The notes below the pieces were generated by a model. That model was not told where the DNA came from. It did not search any database and saw nothing but the letters and a program-made list of their open reading frames with translations. Shown piece by piece: positions 1-5,930 of a stretch of DNA of 7,951 bases. The DNA lies in contig JADLDX010000048.1 in NCBI GenBank assembly GCA_020846515.1, positions 1-7,951 on the forward strand, read 5' to 3'. The stretch's first letter is position 1; each line of letters opens with the position of its first letter. The translations under genes and the position numbers were made by a program. This DNA is from Pirellulaceae bacterium. Its GTDB lineage: Bacteria > Planctomycetota > Planctomycetia > Pirellulales > Pirellulaceae.

Positions 1-787
1 ACATGGTGCCGTTTCCGAAATCCCACCAGCGATACCATTTGGGACCTGGGAAATAAACTTCGTGATACGGACGCTCTGGCGCTGGTCCCAGCCATAGATC
101 CCAGTTGAGATAGTCGGGTGGCGTTTGCGCTTCGGTCGGTCGCTCGGTGACATACACGATGTCTTTATTGGCTTTAGCCTCAGCTTCGCTCTGCAGTCCC
201 CAAGCTCGACCGACCCACACATGGGCTTCGGTCACGTTGCCGATGGCGCCGCTTTGGATCAGTTCGACCACGCGATGATAGTTGGGCTCGGCATGGATCT
301 GCGTACCCATTTGAGTCACGACCCCTGCCTTGGCAGCCGCTTGGGTGATCAGCCTGGCTTCGGCGACGTTTTGTGTGAGTGGCTTTTCGCAATACACATG
401 CTTGCCATTGTTAAGTGCGGGCAGTGTCGCGTAGGCATGCGTATGTTCAGTCGTACTGACCACGACCGCGTCATAGTCCTTCAAGTCGCTGTAGAGGGCC
501 CGGAAATCGCTGAAGCTCCGCGCGTTGGGATGATTCTTTTGGGCATTGGCCAGGTTGCGTCCGTTGACATCGCACAAGGCCACTACCTCGACCTCTTTCT
601 GCTTTGAGATAACATTGAGGTTATGGCCGCCGCGGCCGCCGACACCGATAAAGGCGACGCGTAATGTTCGGCTGTGACCGAAAGATTGTCGTGGCCAGTA
701 GCCCAGCGCAGCCACACCACCTGCGGCGGCCACGGTGCCAAACTGACGTCTGCTAATGCGTGTGTTGGACGATTGGGAATCAGTCAT
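1..787 (-). CDS. Gfo/Idh/MocA family oxidoreductase with Tat signal (partial, C-terminus missing)
   Basis: The frame is open from an ATG at 787 to the left edge, giving 262 residues of a protein that probably continues beyond the window. Residues 12-16 read SRRQF, a twin-arginine motif followed by an Ala/Gly-rich hydrophobic stretch (19-29), so export by the Tat system is likely. A Rossmann fold follows: [11 protein letters not shown] (44-54), then ALCDV with Asp73, which would contact the NAD(P) ribose. [12 protein letters not shown] (133-144) carries the EKP signature of the family, whose Lys is catalytic. The C-terminal substrate domain begins with [11 protein letters not shown] (160-170). 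An AGGAA ribosome site lies 7 nt before the ATG and supports this start. Members oxidise or reduce sugars, inositols and related polyols; the substrate cannot be read from the sequence. Planctomycetes encode many exported paralogues of this type. Confidence 0.93.
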   Translation of the reverse strand, partial: MTDSQSSNTRISRRQFGTVAAAGGVAALGYWPRQSFGHSRTLRVAFIGVGGRGGHNLNVISKQKEVEVVALCDVNGRNLANAQKNHPNARSFSDFRALYSDLKDYDAVVVSTTEHTHAYATLPALNNGKHVYCEKPLTQNVAEARLITQAAAKAGVVTQMGTQIHAEPNYHRVVELIQSGAIGNVTEAHVWVGRAWGLQSEAEAKANKDIVYVTERPTEAQTPPDYLNWDLWLGPAPERPYHEVYFPGPKWYRWWDFGNGTM

Positions 788-968
788 GCTTGTGTTCCTG
801 TTTGGGTTAGCGAGCCGGGGGCCGATATCAGCGAAGGGGCAGTCGTCCGCGGTGCAGAGATGCCGCGAAAGAAAATTTCGAAGCGTCTAGAACCTGGGTG
901 AGCTAGCCCCAACCTGCGCAGCAGGAGTGGAGATTCGATTAGCATAGTCTTGTGGAAGGCACCTGTTG
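788..968. other. Divergent intergenic region between the oxidoreductase and the HExxH membrane protein
   Basis: This gap of about 180 bp holds the 5' ends of two divergent genes, so both promoters should lie here. I can point to the two ribosome sites (AGGAA at 795-799 read on the minus strand, GGAAGG at 954-959 on the plus strand). I cannot find a convincing -35/-10 pair for either gene. No hairpin repeat of the kind found in the other gaps is visible. Confidence 0.6.
954..959 (+). promoter_or_regulatory. Ribosome binding site deciding the start at 969
   Basis: GGAAGG ends 9 nt before ATG 969. A TTG codon directly precedes that ATG in frame at 966, only 6 nt from the site. Spacing and codon type both favour the ATG, but the two choices differ by only one residue. 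Confidence 0.6.
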
Positions 969-1391
969 ATGATTTGGGCCAGATGGCTGCTAAAATTTTT
1001 CCTGATCCTGTGGGCCAGCCCCTACAGTTTCATGGGCCTGACGATCGGCCTGATTGGCTTGGCCAGTGGCGGTCGCGGTCGACTACGCGATGGTGCCCTG
1101 GAGTTCTATGGCGGATGGACGCAATGGGTCGTGCGTCACTTGCCGCCCGGCCCCTACACGCAGGGCATGACGCTCGGCCATGTGATTATTGGCCAGACCG
1201 CGGCCGGCTTGGATGACTGCGCTTTTCATGAACGCATTCACGTGCGGCAATTTGAACGCTGGGGACCCTTGATGGGGCCAGCTTACCTATTGTGCTCTGC
1301 CTGGCTTTGGATATACGGTCGCGATGCCTATCGCGATAACCCGTTTGAGAAACAAGCCTACGATGCTGAGTGTCGCAATGGCAACAATTGA
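969..1391 (+). CDS. Small membrane protein with HExxH motif, possible metallopeptidase-like fold
   Basis: This 140-residue protein is not one I can name. The N-terminus is strongly hydrophobic (about residues 7-33, LLKFFLILW to GLIGLASG), enough for one long or two short membrane segments. A second hydrophobic stretch lies at 101-116. Between them is HERIH (87-91), an exact HExxH motif as used for zinc binding in gluzincin-type peptidases. It continues as VRQFERWGP, and DAYRDNPFEKQAY (119-131) offers Glu127 as a possible third ligand. From memory, uncharacterised short bacterial proteins share the pattern HExxHVRQxExWGP followed by NPFExxAY, so the motif is probably conserved rather than accidental. 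Whether it cleaves anything is unknown. It is transcribed alone, convergent with the lipid enzyme gene downstream. Confidence 0.8.
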   Translation: MIWARWLLKFFLILWASPYSFMGLTIGLIGLASGGRGRLRDGALEFYGGWTQWVVRHLPPGPYTQGMTLGHVIIGQTAAGLDDCAFHERIHVRQFERWGPLMGPAYLLCSAWLWIYGRDAYRDNPFEKQAYDAECRNGNN

Positions 1392-1441
1392 TTTACGCGT
1401 AAAGTAATTGGCTTAAGCCTCGAAAAACAACAGGCCACTCC

Positions 1442-1521
1442 GTAGCCACCGTCGCCAGACGGTGGAAGCGTTTGAGCTGATGTAGCCACTGTCGCCAGAC
1501 GGTGGAAGCGCTTCAGGTGAT
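1442..1521 (+). repeat. 40-bp unit in two tandem copies, each with a hairpin
   Basis: Copy 1 is 1442-1481 and copy 2 is 1482-1521. They match at 36 of 40 positions by eye. Each begins GTAGCCAC and ends in TGAT. Each contains an 8-bp stem around the loop GCCA: CCACCGTC with GACGGTGG in copy 1 (1446-1453 with 1458-1465), and CCACTGTC with GACGGTGG in copy 2 (1486-1493 with 1498-1505). The change in copy 2 leaves a G-U pair, so the fold survives in RNA. Copy 2 also carries the perfect palindrome GAAGCGCTTC (1505-1514). The layout resembles REP-type palindromic repeats. Confidence 0.85.
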
Positions 1522-1522
1522 T

Positions 1523-1549
1523 TTCCACCGCTTGGCAGCGGGTGGCTAC
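1523..1549 (-). repeat. Third, inverted and diverged copy of the hairpin unit
   Basis: Read on the minus strand this begins GTAGCCACC and holds the same GCCA loop. The stem is CCACCCGCT with AGCGGTGG, paired apart from one bulged C. Most stem bases differ from the first two copies while pairing is kept, and the GTAGCCAC end and the loop are unchanged. The opposite orientation to 1442-1521 makes the cluster a two-plus-one head-to-head group. Confidence 0.75.
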
Positions 1550-1574
1550 GAGCGCATTCGCGAACGGACGTTGG

Positions 1575-4211
1575 CTATTTGGCGTCGACCAATTTGCGAA
1601 GTTCTTTGTAATCGGTCTTGCCAGTACCCAAGACAGGGATGCAGGGAATCTGCTTGACTTCATCCAATCGCATGACGCCGGTGAAACCAGCGGAGTGCAA
1701 GACCTGGGCGGCTTCGCGTAGCGAGTATTCAAACGTAGTGAATAACGTAATGTGCCGACCGTCTTCCGTCTCGATGCCTTCCACGGCAATGCGCGGGCCC
1801 TGTTCGGAGGCCGGGAATAGTTTTTGAAACGGCTCTTCAAGCGCTGGCAGAGAAATCATTTCACCGCCGGCTTTCAAGAAACGTTTCAAACGACCTTGAA
1901 AGGTGATAAAGCCATCGTGATCCATCGAGACCAAGTCGCCCGTCTGATACCACTGCTGGCCGTCGACATCGAGGAACGGGGAAGGCCCGTCGAATTTATA
2001 ATAGCCACCGAAAATGGATGGTCCGCGGACCAGCAGCATACCGGTCTCACCTTGGCCTACAGGTTGATGAGTTTCCAGATTGACGATGCAGGTCTGGACG
2101 CTGCGTAGCGGTTTACCGACGGTGCCACTCCTACTGTCCAGCGGTCGATTAGCGGCTACGACCGGTGAGCATTCGGTGATACCGTAACCTTCCAGGATGA
2201 CGGCTTTCGGGGCAAGACGCCGACACTGTTCAAACACATTTTCCGGACAACGTTCGGCACCCGTTACAATCACGCGCAGTTCGGACAACTCCGTGCCTTG
2301 ACATGCCGCCATGATGAAACTGAGAAACGTCGGTGTGGTAAACAATAACGTAGGTCGATAGGCCTCGATCGTGGCTACCAGACCGCGAGAGTCCGTTGGA
2401 TCGGCGAAACGCACACAGCGAATGCTGCATACGGCCGGCAATATCACGTTGCCTGTTAAGCCAAAGCTATGAAATGGCGGCAGAAAACCGAGCAGTCGAT
2501 CCTCGGCAGTGGGTGTCAAGACATCCAGCGAGTCACACACATTGGTCAGCAAGTTTTCGTGCGTCAGCGGTACGGTTTTCGGTAGTGACTCCGATCCAGA
2601 GGTAAACAAGAAAACGGCCGTATCGGTGGGCTTGGCTTGACTGACCAACTTGGTAAAGGAATTTGGTGCGAGGTAACTGGCCAGAAGTTTGCTCACTTTA
2701 TCCCAGCGCGAGATCTGGCCGCGCAACGTTTCCAGAAACACGTATTGAGCACCGACAATTTTCATATCGAGTCGATCGACTAACTTTTCCGAGGTCAAGA
2801 CGTATTGGGACTCGGTGATTGAAACCGCGTGGGCCAAACCGGCCGGACCCGTGGTCCAGTTGAGCATGACTGGCGTTTTGCCGGCCAGGTGTGCCGCGTA
2901 GAACGCTACGTCCGCGGCAACCGAAGCCGGCAACATGATGCCCAAACGTTGGCCAGGCAATTTCTTCAATTGGTCGGCGAGCACTGCCGCTCCTACCAGG
3001 TAGCGACGATTATTCAGCACACTGCTAATGCGATCGGCCAAGGCGATGTCATTAGGCTGGGCCAACATTCGGCGCACCATGGCCAGTCCAATTGTATCGG
3101 CCAGCGGTTCGAAATTGCTTTGCTTGACCGAGGGCTCATTGAACCAAGCCGGTGGCACCACCAATGCTTCCTTCGGACCGCCGGCCAACTGACCCTCAGC
3201 CAGTGCCCATAACCCACCGACGGTAGTCAGTACTTGATTGCTGCGAAAGCCAAACTGCTGTTCGACTCGCAAGACAAAATCCATGCGATCCAAACTGTCC
3301 ATTCCCAGGGACTCTAACGTCACGGCAGGCTGCAACTCGTCCGTGGTCAGTTCGCGTTTAAGATGCGTTTGCAGCAGCTGATTCACTTGCTCGATCGTCT
3401 TGGGTTTAATCTTGGTCAGATCGATAGCGGCACCGTTGGCTAAAGCGCGGTAGTCGCCTTCACCAGGACCGAACAAATGGTGATAACGCACGAACAACGG
3501 CAGTTGACCACCGTCGATGTTGTACCACTGCTCCAGAAAGGCATTAAATTGATCGCGCGAGCTCAGCGGCAGGTCCTGGCGCGGCATGACCTCGATGGTC
3601 AATTCCACCGGCCGTCGCGGTAAAAAGAAACCGAAACTGGCTATCAACCACCCGAGAGCGGAGCGCGCGGCAGCGGCCAGATTGGGGACTGTGCCGTTGG
3701 CTGCACAACTGAATTTGCTGCCCCAAACACCACGTGTGCGCACCAGGACAATATTGGCCTGCGGCGCGCGAACGACGATGTCGTGCACGGCCCGCGCGGC
3801 GCCGATGATTTCCAAATTACCGCGTTGCAAACGTCCAGACGGATAGATCAAAAAGCAATCTCCCGCCTGCAGACGATTCACGACCGAATCAATCATTTCA
3901 ATCGTCCGCGTCTGAGCGTCCCGACTGGCCGAGGACAGATCGGGAACTTCAAAAGCCCTAACCAGGCTCATCAGCGGTCGCAACAACGGCATGCGATAAG
4001 TGCCCGCAAATACCAGCGGCCGCAGTGGTTGGTGCAGCCGAATATGGGACAAAACAATCGCCGGGTCGACATAACCTGGATGGTTGGGCAAAACGAGTGT
4101 GGGGCCAGAAAGATCTTTTAACTGGTCCACGCCGTGCAGCTTGACTCGATATCGCAGTCGCAAACAGAGTTTGGCCAAGAACCAGAAAACTCGATTAAGG
4201 ACAGTGGCCAC
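1575..4211 (-). CDS. PlsC-like acyltransferase / ACP / acyl-ACP(CoA) synthetase fusion (Aas-like)
   Basis: This 878-residue protein has three domains. Residues 1-215 are a PlsC-type acyltransferase: NHPGYVD (43-49) gives the catalytic HX4D pair His44/Asp49, YPSGRLQRG (123-131) sits where FPEGTRS is usual, and VRTRGVWGS follows at 157-165. Residues about 270-343 form an acyl carrier protein, with GMDSLDRM (303-310) and Ser306 as the phosphopantetheine site. Residues about 375-878 are an adenylate-forming ligase: P-loop FTSGSESLPK (536-545), EGYGITE (674-680), YQTGD (755-759), GRLKRFLKAGGE (773-784) and GTGKTDYKEL (862-871) with probable catalytic Lys865. Ligase and acyltransferase together match E. 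coli Aas, which activates fatty acids and reacylates lysophospholipid at the inner membrane; the built-in ACP is extra. Inferred role: load an acyl chain onto the internal ACP and transfer it to a lipid. The GTG start has AGGA 9 nt upstream. The gene stands alone. Confidence 0.9.
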   Translation of the reverse strand: MATVLNRVFWFLAKLCLRLRYRVKLHGVDQLKDLSGPTLVLPNHPGYVDPAIVLSHIRLHQPLRPLVFAGTYRMPLLRPLMSLVRAFEVPDLSSASRDAQTRTIEMIDSVVNRLQAGDCFLIYPSGRLQRGNLEIIGAARAVHDIVVRAPQANIVLVRTRGVWGSKFSCAANGTVPNLAAAARSALGWLIASFGFFLPRRPVELTIEVMPRQDLPLSSRDQFNAFLEQWYNIDGGQLPLFVRYHHLFGPGEGDYRALANGAAIDLTKIKPKTIEQVNQLLQTHLKRELTTDELQPAVTLESLGMDSLDRMDFVLRVEQQFGFRSNQVLTTVGGLWALAEGQLAGGPKEALVVPPAWFNEPSVKQSNFEPLADTIGLAMVRRMLAQPNDIALADRISSVLNNRRYLVGAAVLADQLKKLPGQRLGIMLPASVAADVAFYAAHLAGKTPVMLNWTTGPAGLAHAVSITESQYVLTSEKLVDRLDMKIVGAQYVFLETLRGQISRWDKVSKLLASYLAPNSFTKLVSQAKPTDTAVFLFTSGSESLPKTVPLTHENLLTNVCDSLDVLTPTAEDRLLGFLPPFHSFGLTGNVILPAVCSIRCVRFADPTDSRGLVATIEAYRPTLLFTTPTFLSFIMAACQGTELSELRVIVTGAERCPENVFEQCRRLAPKAVILEGYGITECSPVVAANRPLDSRSGTVGKPLRSVQTCIVNLETHQPVGQGETGMLLVRGPSIFGGYYKFDGPSPFLDVDGQQWYQTGDLVSMDHDGFITFQGRLKRFLKAGGEMISLPALEEPFQKLFPASEQGPRIAVEGIETEDGRHITLFTTFEYSLREAAQVLHSAGFTGVMRLDEVKQIPCIPVLGTGKTDYKELRKLVDAK

Positions 4212-4409
4212 GACGAAAATTCCTAAGGATGGGATTGCGAGAATTCCCGTAGCATAGATTGCGCAATACTAGCACGCCAGACTGATGTTGCGTCCACCTA
4301 CCAACCGAAGCTAAACAGAAGCCACAGCGACTGGTCCAGCTGACTGATCAAGTATTGGCCGGTCAAGTATGTCGAACGCGAATGGGATTTTGGCAGGAGA
4401 ACGGCGAGA
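4212..4409. other. Divergent promoter region between the lipid enzyme and the 99-residue protein
   Basis: This 198-bp gap must hold promoters for both flanking genes. Visible structure: a perfect palindrome ATTGCGCAAT at 4258-4267, about 50 bp before the GTG start of the lipid enzyme, and the direct repeat TCAAGTAT at 4348-4355 and 4363-4370, with starts 15 bp apart, about 40-60 bp before the plus-strand ATG. Either could be a regulator site, but both are short enough to arise by chance. TAGTAT read on the minus strand, preceded by TG one base away, is a possible extended -10 but lacks a good -35. I call no promoter firmly. Confidence 0.45.
4221..4224 (-). promoter_or_regulatory. Ribosome binding site supporting the GTG start at 4211
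   Basis: Read on the minus strand, AGGA lies 9 nt before the GTG at 4211-4209. I see no upstream in-frame ATG in the sequence just before it, and the acyltransferase domain needs no further N-terminus, so GTG is the best start. Confidence 0.6.
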
Positions 4410-4709
4410 ATGTCGCGACTATCTAGTTTTTTTCTAGGCGTGCTGTGTGGTGCCGTGGGCCTGATGATCACGATGAACTATTACATCGTCCGGTCTAAGG
4501 ACAATTTTCACCTGGTACCCAAAGTGGCCGCCAAGTTGGAGATACCATACCACGACATTCGATCGTTTTCGTTGCAGGATTGGCAGCAACATCCATCGCT
4601 GGCCGCAGCCATCGTCACATCGAAAAACCAGGCCCTACAGAACGGTAGCGGTGTCGATGCCGTTCGCGGCAGCATCGACGACATGCTCCGCCAATGGACC
4701 GGCAAATAA
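4410..4709 (+). CDS. Short membrane-anchored protein of unknown function
   Basis: The 99-residue product has a hydrophobic segment at about residues 7-25 (FFLGVLCGAVGLMI core), preceded by one Arg. It is then soluble and mixed in charge, which suggests a single N-terminal anchor or uncleaved signal with the rest outside the cytoplasm. Recognisable blocks are NFHLVPK (32-38), YHDIRSFSLQDW (47-58) and the C-terminal helix DAVRGSIDDMLRQW (83-96). I do not recognise a named domain, although the blocks look like a conserved family rather than a chance frame. AGGAGA at 4395-4400 ends 9 nt before the ATG, a strong ribosome site. The TAA stop shares its last two bases with the terminal repeat of the element that follows. 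It is divergent from the lipid enzyme gene, and a link in function is possible but unproven. Confidence 0.75.
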   Translation: MSRLSSFFLGVLCGAVGLMITMNYYIVRSKDNFHLVPKVAAKLEIPYHDIRSFSLQDWQQHPSLAAAIVTSKNQALQNGSGVDAVRGSIDDMLRQWTGK

Positions 4710-4729
4710 AAGGGGTCAGGTCTATTTTT
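4708..4729 (+). repeat. Left terminal inverted repeat
   Basis: The 22-bp arm pairs perfectly with 4906-4927. Its first two bases are also the last two bases of the TAA stop of the 99-residue protein gene. The match breaks at the inner edge because the left arm has six Ts where the right arm has five As, after which CG matches again. Confidence 0.85.
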
Positions 4730-4735
4730 TCGCGC

Positions 4736-4872
4736 GAAATTAGCCGCAGGGCGTTAGCCGGCGTTAGCCCCGGTTGTTGTAACCAACCACAGGCAATCAG
4801 CCGCAGGGCGTTAGCCCCGGTTTTCCCCACGCGTGAAATTAGCCGCAGGGCGTTAGCCCGGTTTTCCCCACA
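4736..4872 (+). repeat. Three copies of a GCCGCAGGGCGTTAGCC repeat nested inside the element
   Basis: Copies begin near 4736, 4795 and 4835. The full unit reads GAAATTAGCCGCAGGGCG then TTAGCCCCGGTTTTCCCCA. Copies 2 and 3 are 42 bp apart. Copy 1 is altered by an exact tandem duplication of GGCGTTAGCC (4750-4759 and 4760-4769) and by a different tail, with a small GGTTG/CAACC hairpin at 4772-4788. Each core can form GGGC-GTTA-GCCC. The unit has no similarity to the terminal repeats, so it is a separate repeat family. I recall closely similar sequence as dispersed repeats in Rhodopirellula-type genomes, unchecked. Confidence 0.8.
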
Positions 4873-4905
4873 CCAGCGCCAAACTGAGTTCAAGAAACCA
4901 AGACG

Positions 4906-4927
4906 AAAAATAGACCTGACCCCTTTT
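4906..4927 (-). repeat. Right terminal inverted repeat
   Basis: This is the exact reverse complement of 4708-4729. It ends in a T-run (4924-4928, the last T belonging to the stop codon of the next gene) and touches the minus-strand TGA stop at 4928-4930 with no bases between. Confidence 0.85.
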
Positions 4928-5458
4928 TCAGGCGGCGGCGCGATGTGCAGTTTGAGCTGGCATTGCGACGCGGACCAACGGGCCACCGGTGTGGTTGCTA
5001 GCTAAGATCAGCGATTGGTCGTGCGCAATGTGGAATAGCCACTGGCCTACGACGCCCGATAGTGGCGAACTCGGATCGAATTGACCGTCGACGATTATCA
5101 GGTCGCTAGCACCAATCTTGTGGGCCACGCGCGGTACGGCGGATTGCAAGTCACCTGGAATCAGATTGGCGCGCAGCCCCAATGACGTGGCTTGCTGGTG
5201 TGCTTGCTTGAGCGTGAGGTGAACCGCGCCATCCTTGGCTGATTCAAATCCATCTACGCCCACGTAGCGCAGTTGCTGGACATCAGGCTTGAGTTGAGCC
5301 AACTGGACGATCCGCTTCATGCGCTCGCCACTGCCCACTCCAATCTCAAGCACTGAAGAAATTGGTTGCGAGAGCAGAGCACGAAATAGCTCGCGTTCTG
5401 CTACAGGCTTGGCCAACTTCTGCCAATAGAACCGTTGAAACCAATTCAAGCGGCTCAT
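4928..5458 (-). CDS. Class I SAM-dependent methyltransferase (small, substrate unknown)
   Basis: The 176-residue product carries SAM-binding motif I as VLEIGVGSGER (36-46), the acidic loop YVGVDGFE (65-72) with Asp69 for the ribose hydroxyls, and a motif II-like strand SDLIIVDGQFD (118-128). This is the Rossmann-type methyltransferase order. The C-terminal part after the fourth strand is short, so it is near the lower size limit for the fold and lacks an obvious substrate domain. I chose the ATG at 5458, with AGGGGA 12 nt upstream. The frame stays open for a further 57 codons, but that stretch (CSFAVLPLRN onward) resembles translated intergenic DNA. Sharing no operon with a neighbour, it gives no clue to its substrate. 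Confidence 0.8.
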   Translation of the reverse strand: MSRLNWFQRFYWQKLAKPVAERELFRALLSQPISSVLEIGVGSGERMKRIVQLAQLKPDVQQLRYVGVDGFESAKDGAVHLTLKQAHQQATSLGLRANLIPGDLQSAVPRVAHKIGASDLIIVDGQFDPSSPLSGVVGQWLFHIAHDQSLILASNHTGGPLVRVAMPAQTAHRAAA

Positions 5459-5622
5459 AGCTACGCAAGCTCCCCTGCTTAAGGTTATTGACCCATTGAG
5501 CGGCCACGACCCACTGGCGACCGCCCACTGACACCGACGTTGTAACTTCCATGTCACTCCGCCGGAAAAACAGATCTCACAGTTCCTGAGGGGAAGAACT
5601 GCAAACGAGCATCTATCGGTAA

Positions 5623-5699
5623 GAAGCATCCTTGCTTCCGGCCAATAAAGTCGCGCTTCTCTGGCAGGCGAATCCTTCGCCTATAAGCATTCCCTGCTT
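5623..5699. repeat. Cluster of three small hairpins with similar loops
   Basis: The three stems are GAAGCA-tcct-TGCTTC (5623-5638), AGGCGAA-tcc-TTCGCCT (5666-5682) and AAGCA-ttccc-TGCTT (5685-5699), all perfectly paired. Every loop is pyrimidine-rich and built around TCC. A weaker relative, AAGC-tcccct-GCTT at 5467-5480, overlaps the ribosome site of the methyltransferase. Stem sequence changes while pairing stays, as expected if structure is selected or if these are diverged REP-like units. Confidence 0.65.
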
Positions 5700-5771
5700 T
5701 GCCAAAGCGCTCTGTCCTCGTGTCGCACGAACAGTGGTAATCGTCGACACCCTGATTATCGGCAAAGCAGG
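5693..5771. repeat. 11-bp inverted repeat pair enclosing 57 bp
   Basis: CCTGCTTTGCC (5693-5703) and GGCAAAGCAGG (5761-5771) are exact reverse complements. The left arm overlaps the third small hairpin, so the two folds compete. Shortly after each hairpin side there is a loosely similar string, AATAAAGTCGCG (5644-5655) and AGTAAAAGTCGTG (from about 5773), suggesting a larger decayed inverted or duplicated unit. Confidence 0.55.
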
Positions 5772-5930
5772 CAGTAAAAGTCGTGATTCCAACCCATGGC
5801 CACAAGGTTTACCAGGGCCACCCAATTTACGAGCGACGCCTATTTTCGAGGGCCGCCGCGACAGTTTCCCACCAGTTCCTACTACAATATCACTCGTACA
5901 GTCCCCCAAACCCTACGACATCCATTCACT

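Larger units (their letters stand above)
1392..1574. other. Convergent intergenic region with hairpin repeats
   Basis: This 183-bp gap separates the 3' ends of the HExxH protein gene and the lipid enzyme gene. It is dominated by three copies of one hairpin-forming repeat (1442-1549, annotated separately). No protein gene is supported here: open frames crossing it are antisense to the lipid enzyme and show no family features. The hairpins lack a following T-run, so they are not textbook Rho-independent terminators, although they could stop transcription or protect 3' ends from either side. Confidence 0.7.
4708..4927. mobile_element. 220-bp MITE-like element with perfect 22-bp terminal inverted repeats
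   Basis: The left end (4708-4729) runs AAAAGGGGTCAGGTCT then ATTTTT, and the right end (4906-4927) is its exact reverse complement, 22 of 22 bases. No transposase fits inside 220 bp, so the element is non-autonomous. From memory, ends with GGGGTCAGGTCT occur in many bacterial genomes near Y1/REP-associated (IS200-type) transposases, which suggests mobilisation in trans; this needs a search. No target duplication is evident at the flanks. The element starts inside the TAA of the upstream gene and ends directly before the TGA (TCA on the plus strand, 4928-4930) of the convergent methyltransferase gene. Transcribed from either side, the ends would form a 22-bp stem followed by a U-rich run, so it may act as a two-way terminator. 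Confidence 0.75.
5459..5930. other. Divergent intergenic region with an array of short hairpins
   Basis: This 472-bp gap between the methyltransferase and isomerase genes holds no gene I can support. Frames open on either strand give peptides without family features and run through palindromes. The visible content is a series of inverted repeats: CAGTTC/GAACTG (5580-5601), the three-hairpin cluster at 5623-5699, and an 11-bp inverted pair CCTGCTTTGCC (5693-5703) and GGCAAAGCAGG (5761-5771). Promoters for both genes must lie here, but I could not place them. Confidence 0.6.

Noticed and set aside
125..607. 160-codon plus-strand open frame
   Set aside because: It is antisense to the oxidoreductase, whose minus-strand frame has clear Tat, Rossmann and EKP motifs.
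1442..1521. Possible CRISPR array
   Set aside because: There are only two adjacent copies with no unique spacers, and a third copy is inverted. The units are hairpin repeats.
1358..1840. 160-codon minus-strand open frame
   Set aside because: It overlaps the lipid enzyme in another frame and crosses the hairpin repeats, with no family feature.
4736..4872. Possible CRISPR or coding repeat (frames here give repeated ISRRALA peptides)
   Set aside because: The repeats are unevenly spaced, with one internally duplicated and no spacer-like unique segments. The peptide repetition merely follows from DNA repeats in a mobile-type element, and the frames have no independent support.
5459..5629. 57-codon N-terminal extension of the methyltransferase
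   Set aside because: The methyltransferase fold is complete from the ATG at 5458, which has its own ribosome site. The extension looks like translated intergenic sequence.
5613..5909. 98-codon minus-strand open frame in the divergent gap
   Set aside because: It reads through the hairpin cluster, has no recognisable domain, and would occupy the promoter region of the isomerase.
5796..5930. 45-codon N-terminal extension of the isomerase
   Set aside because: It would bury the RRTFLQ signal start inside the protein.
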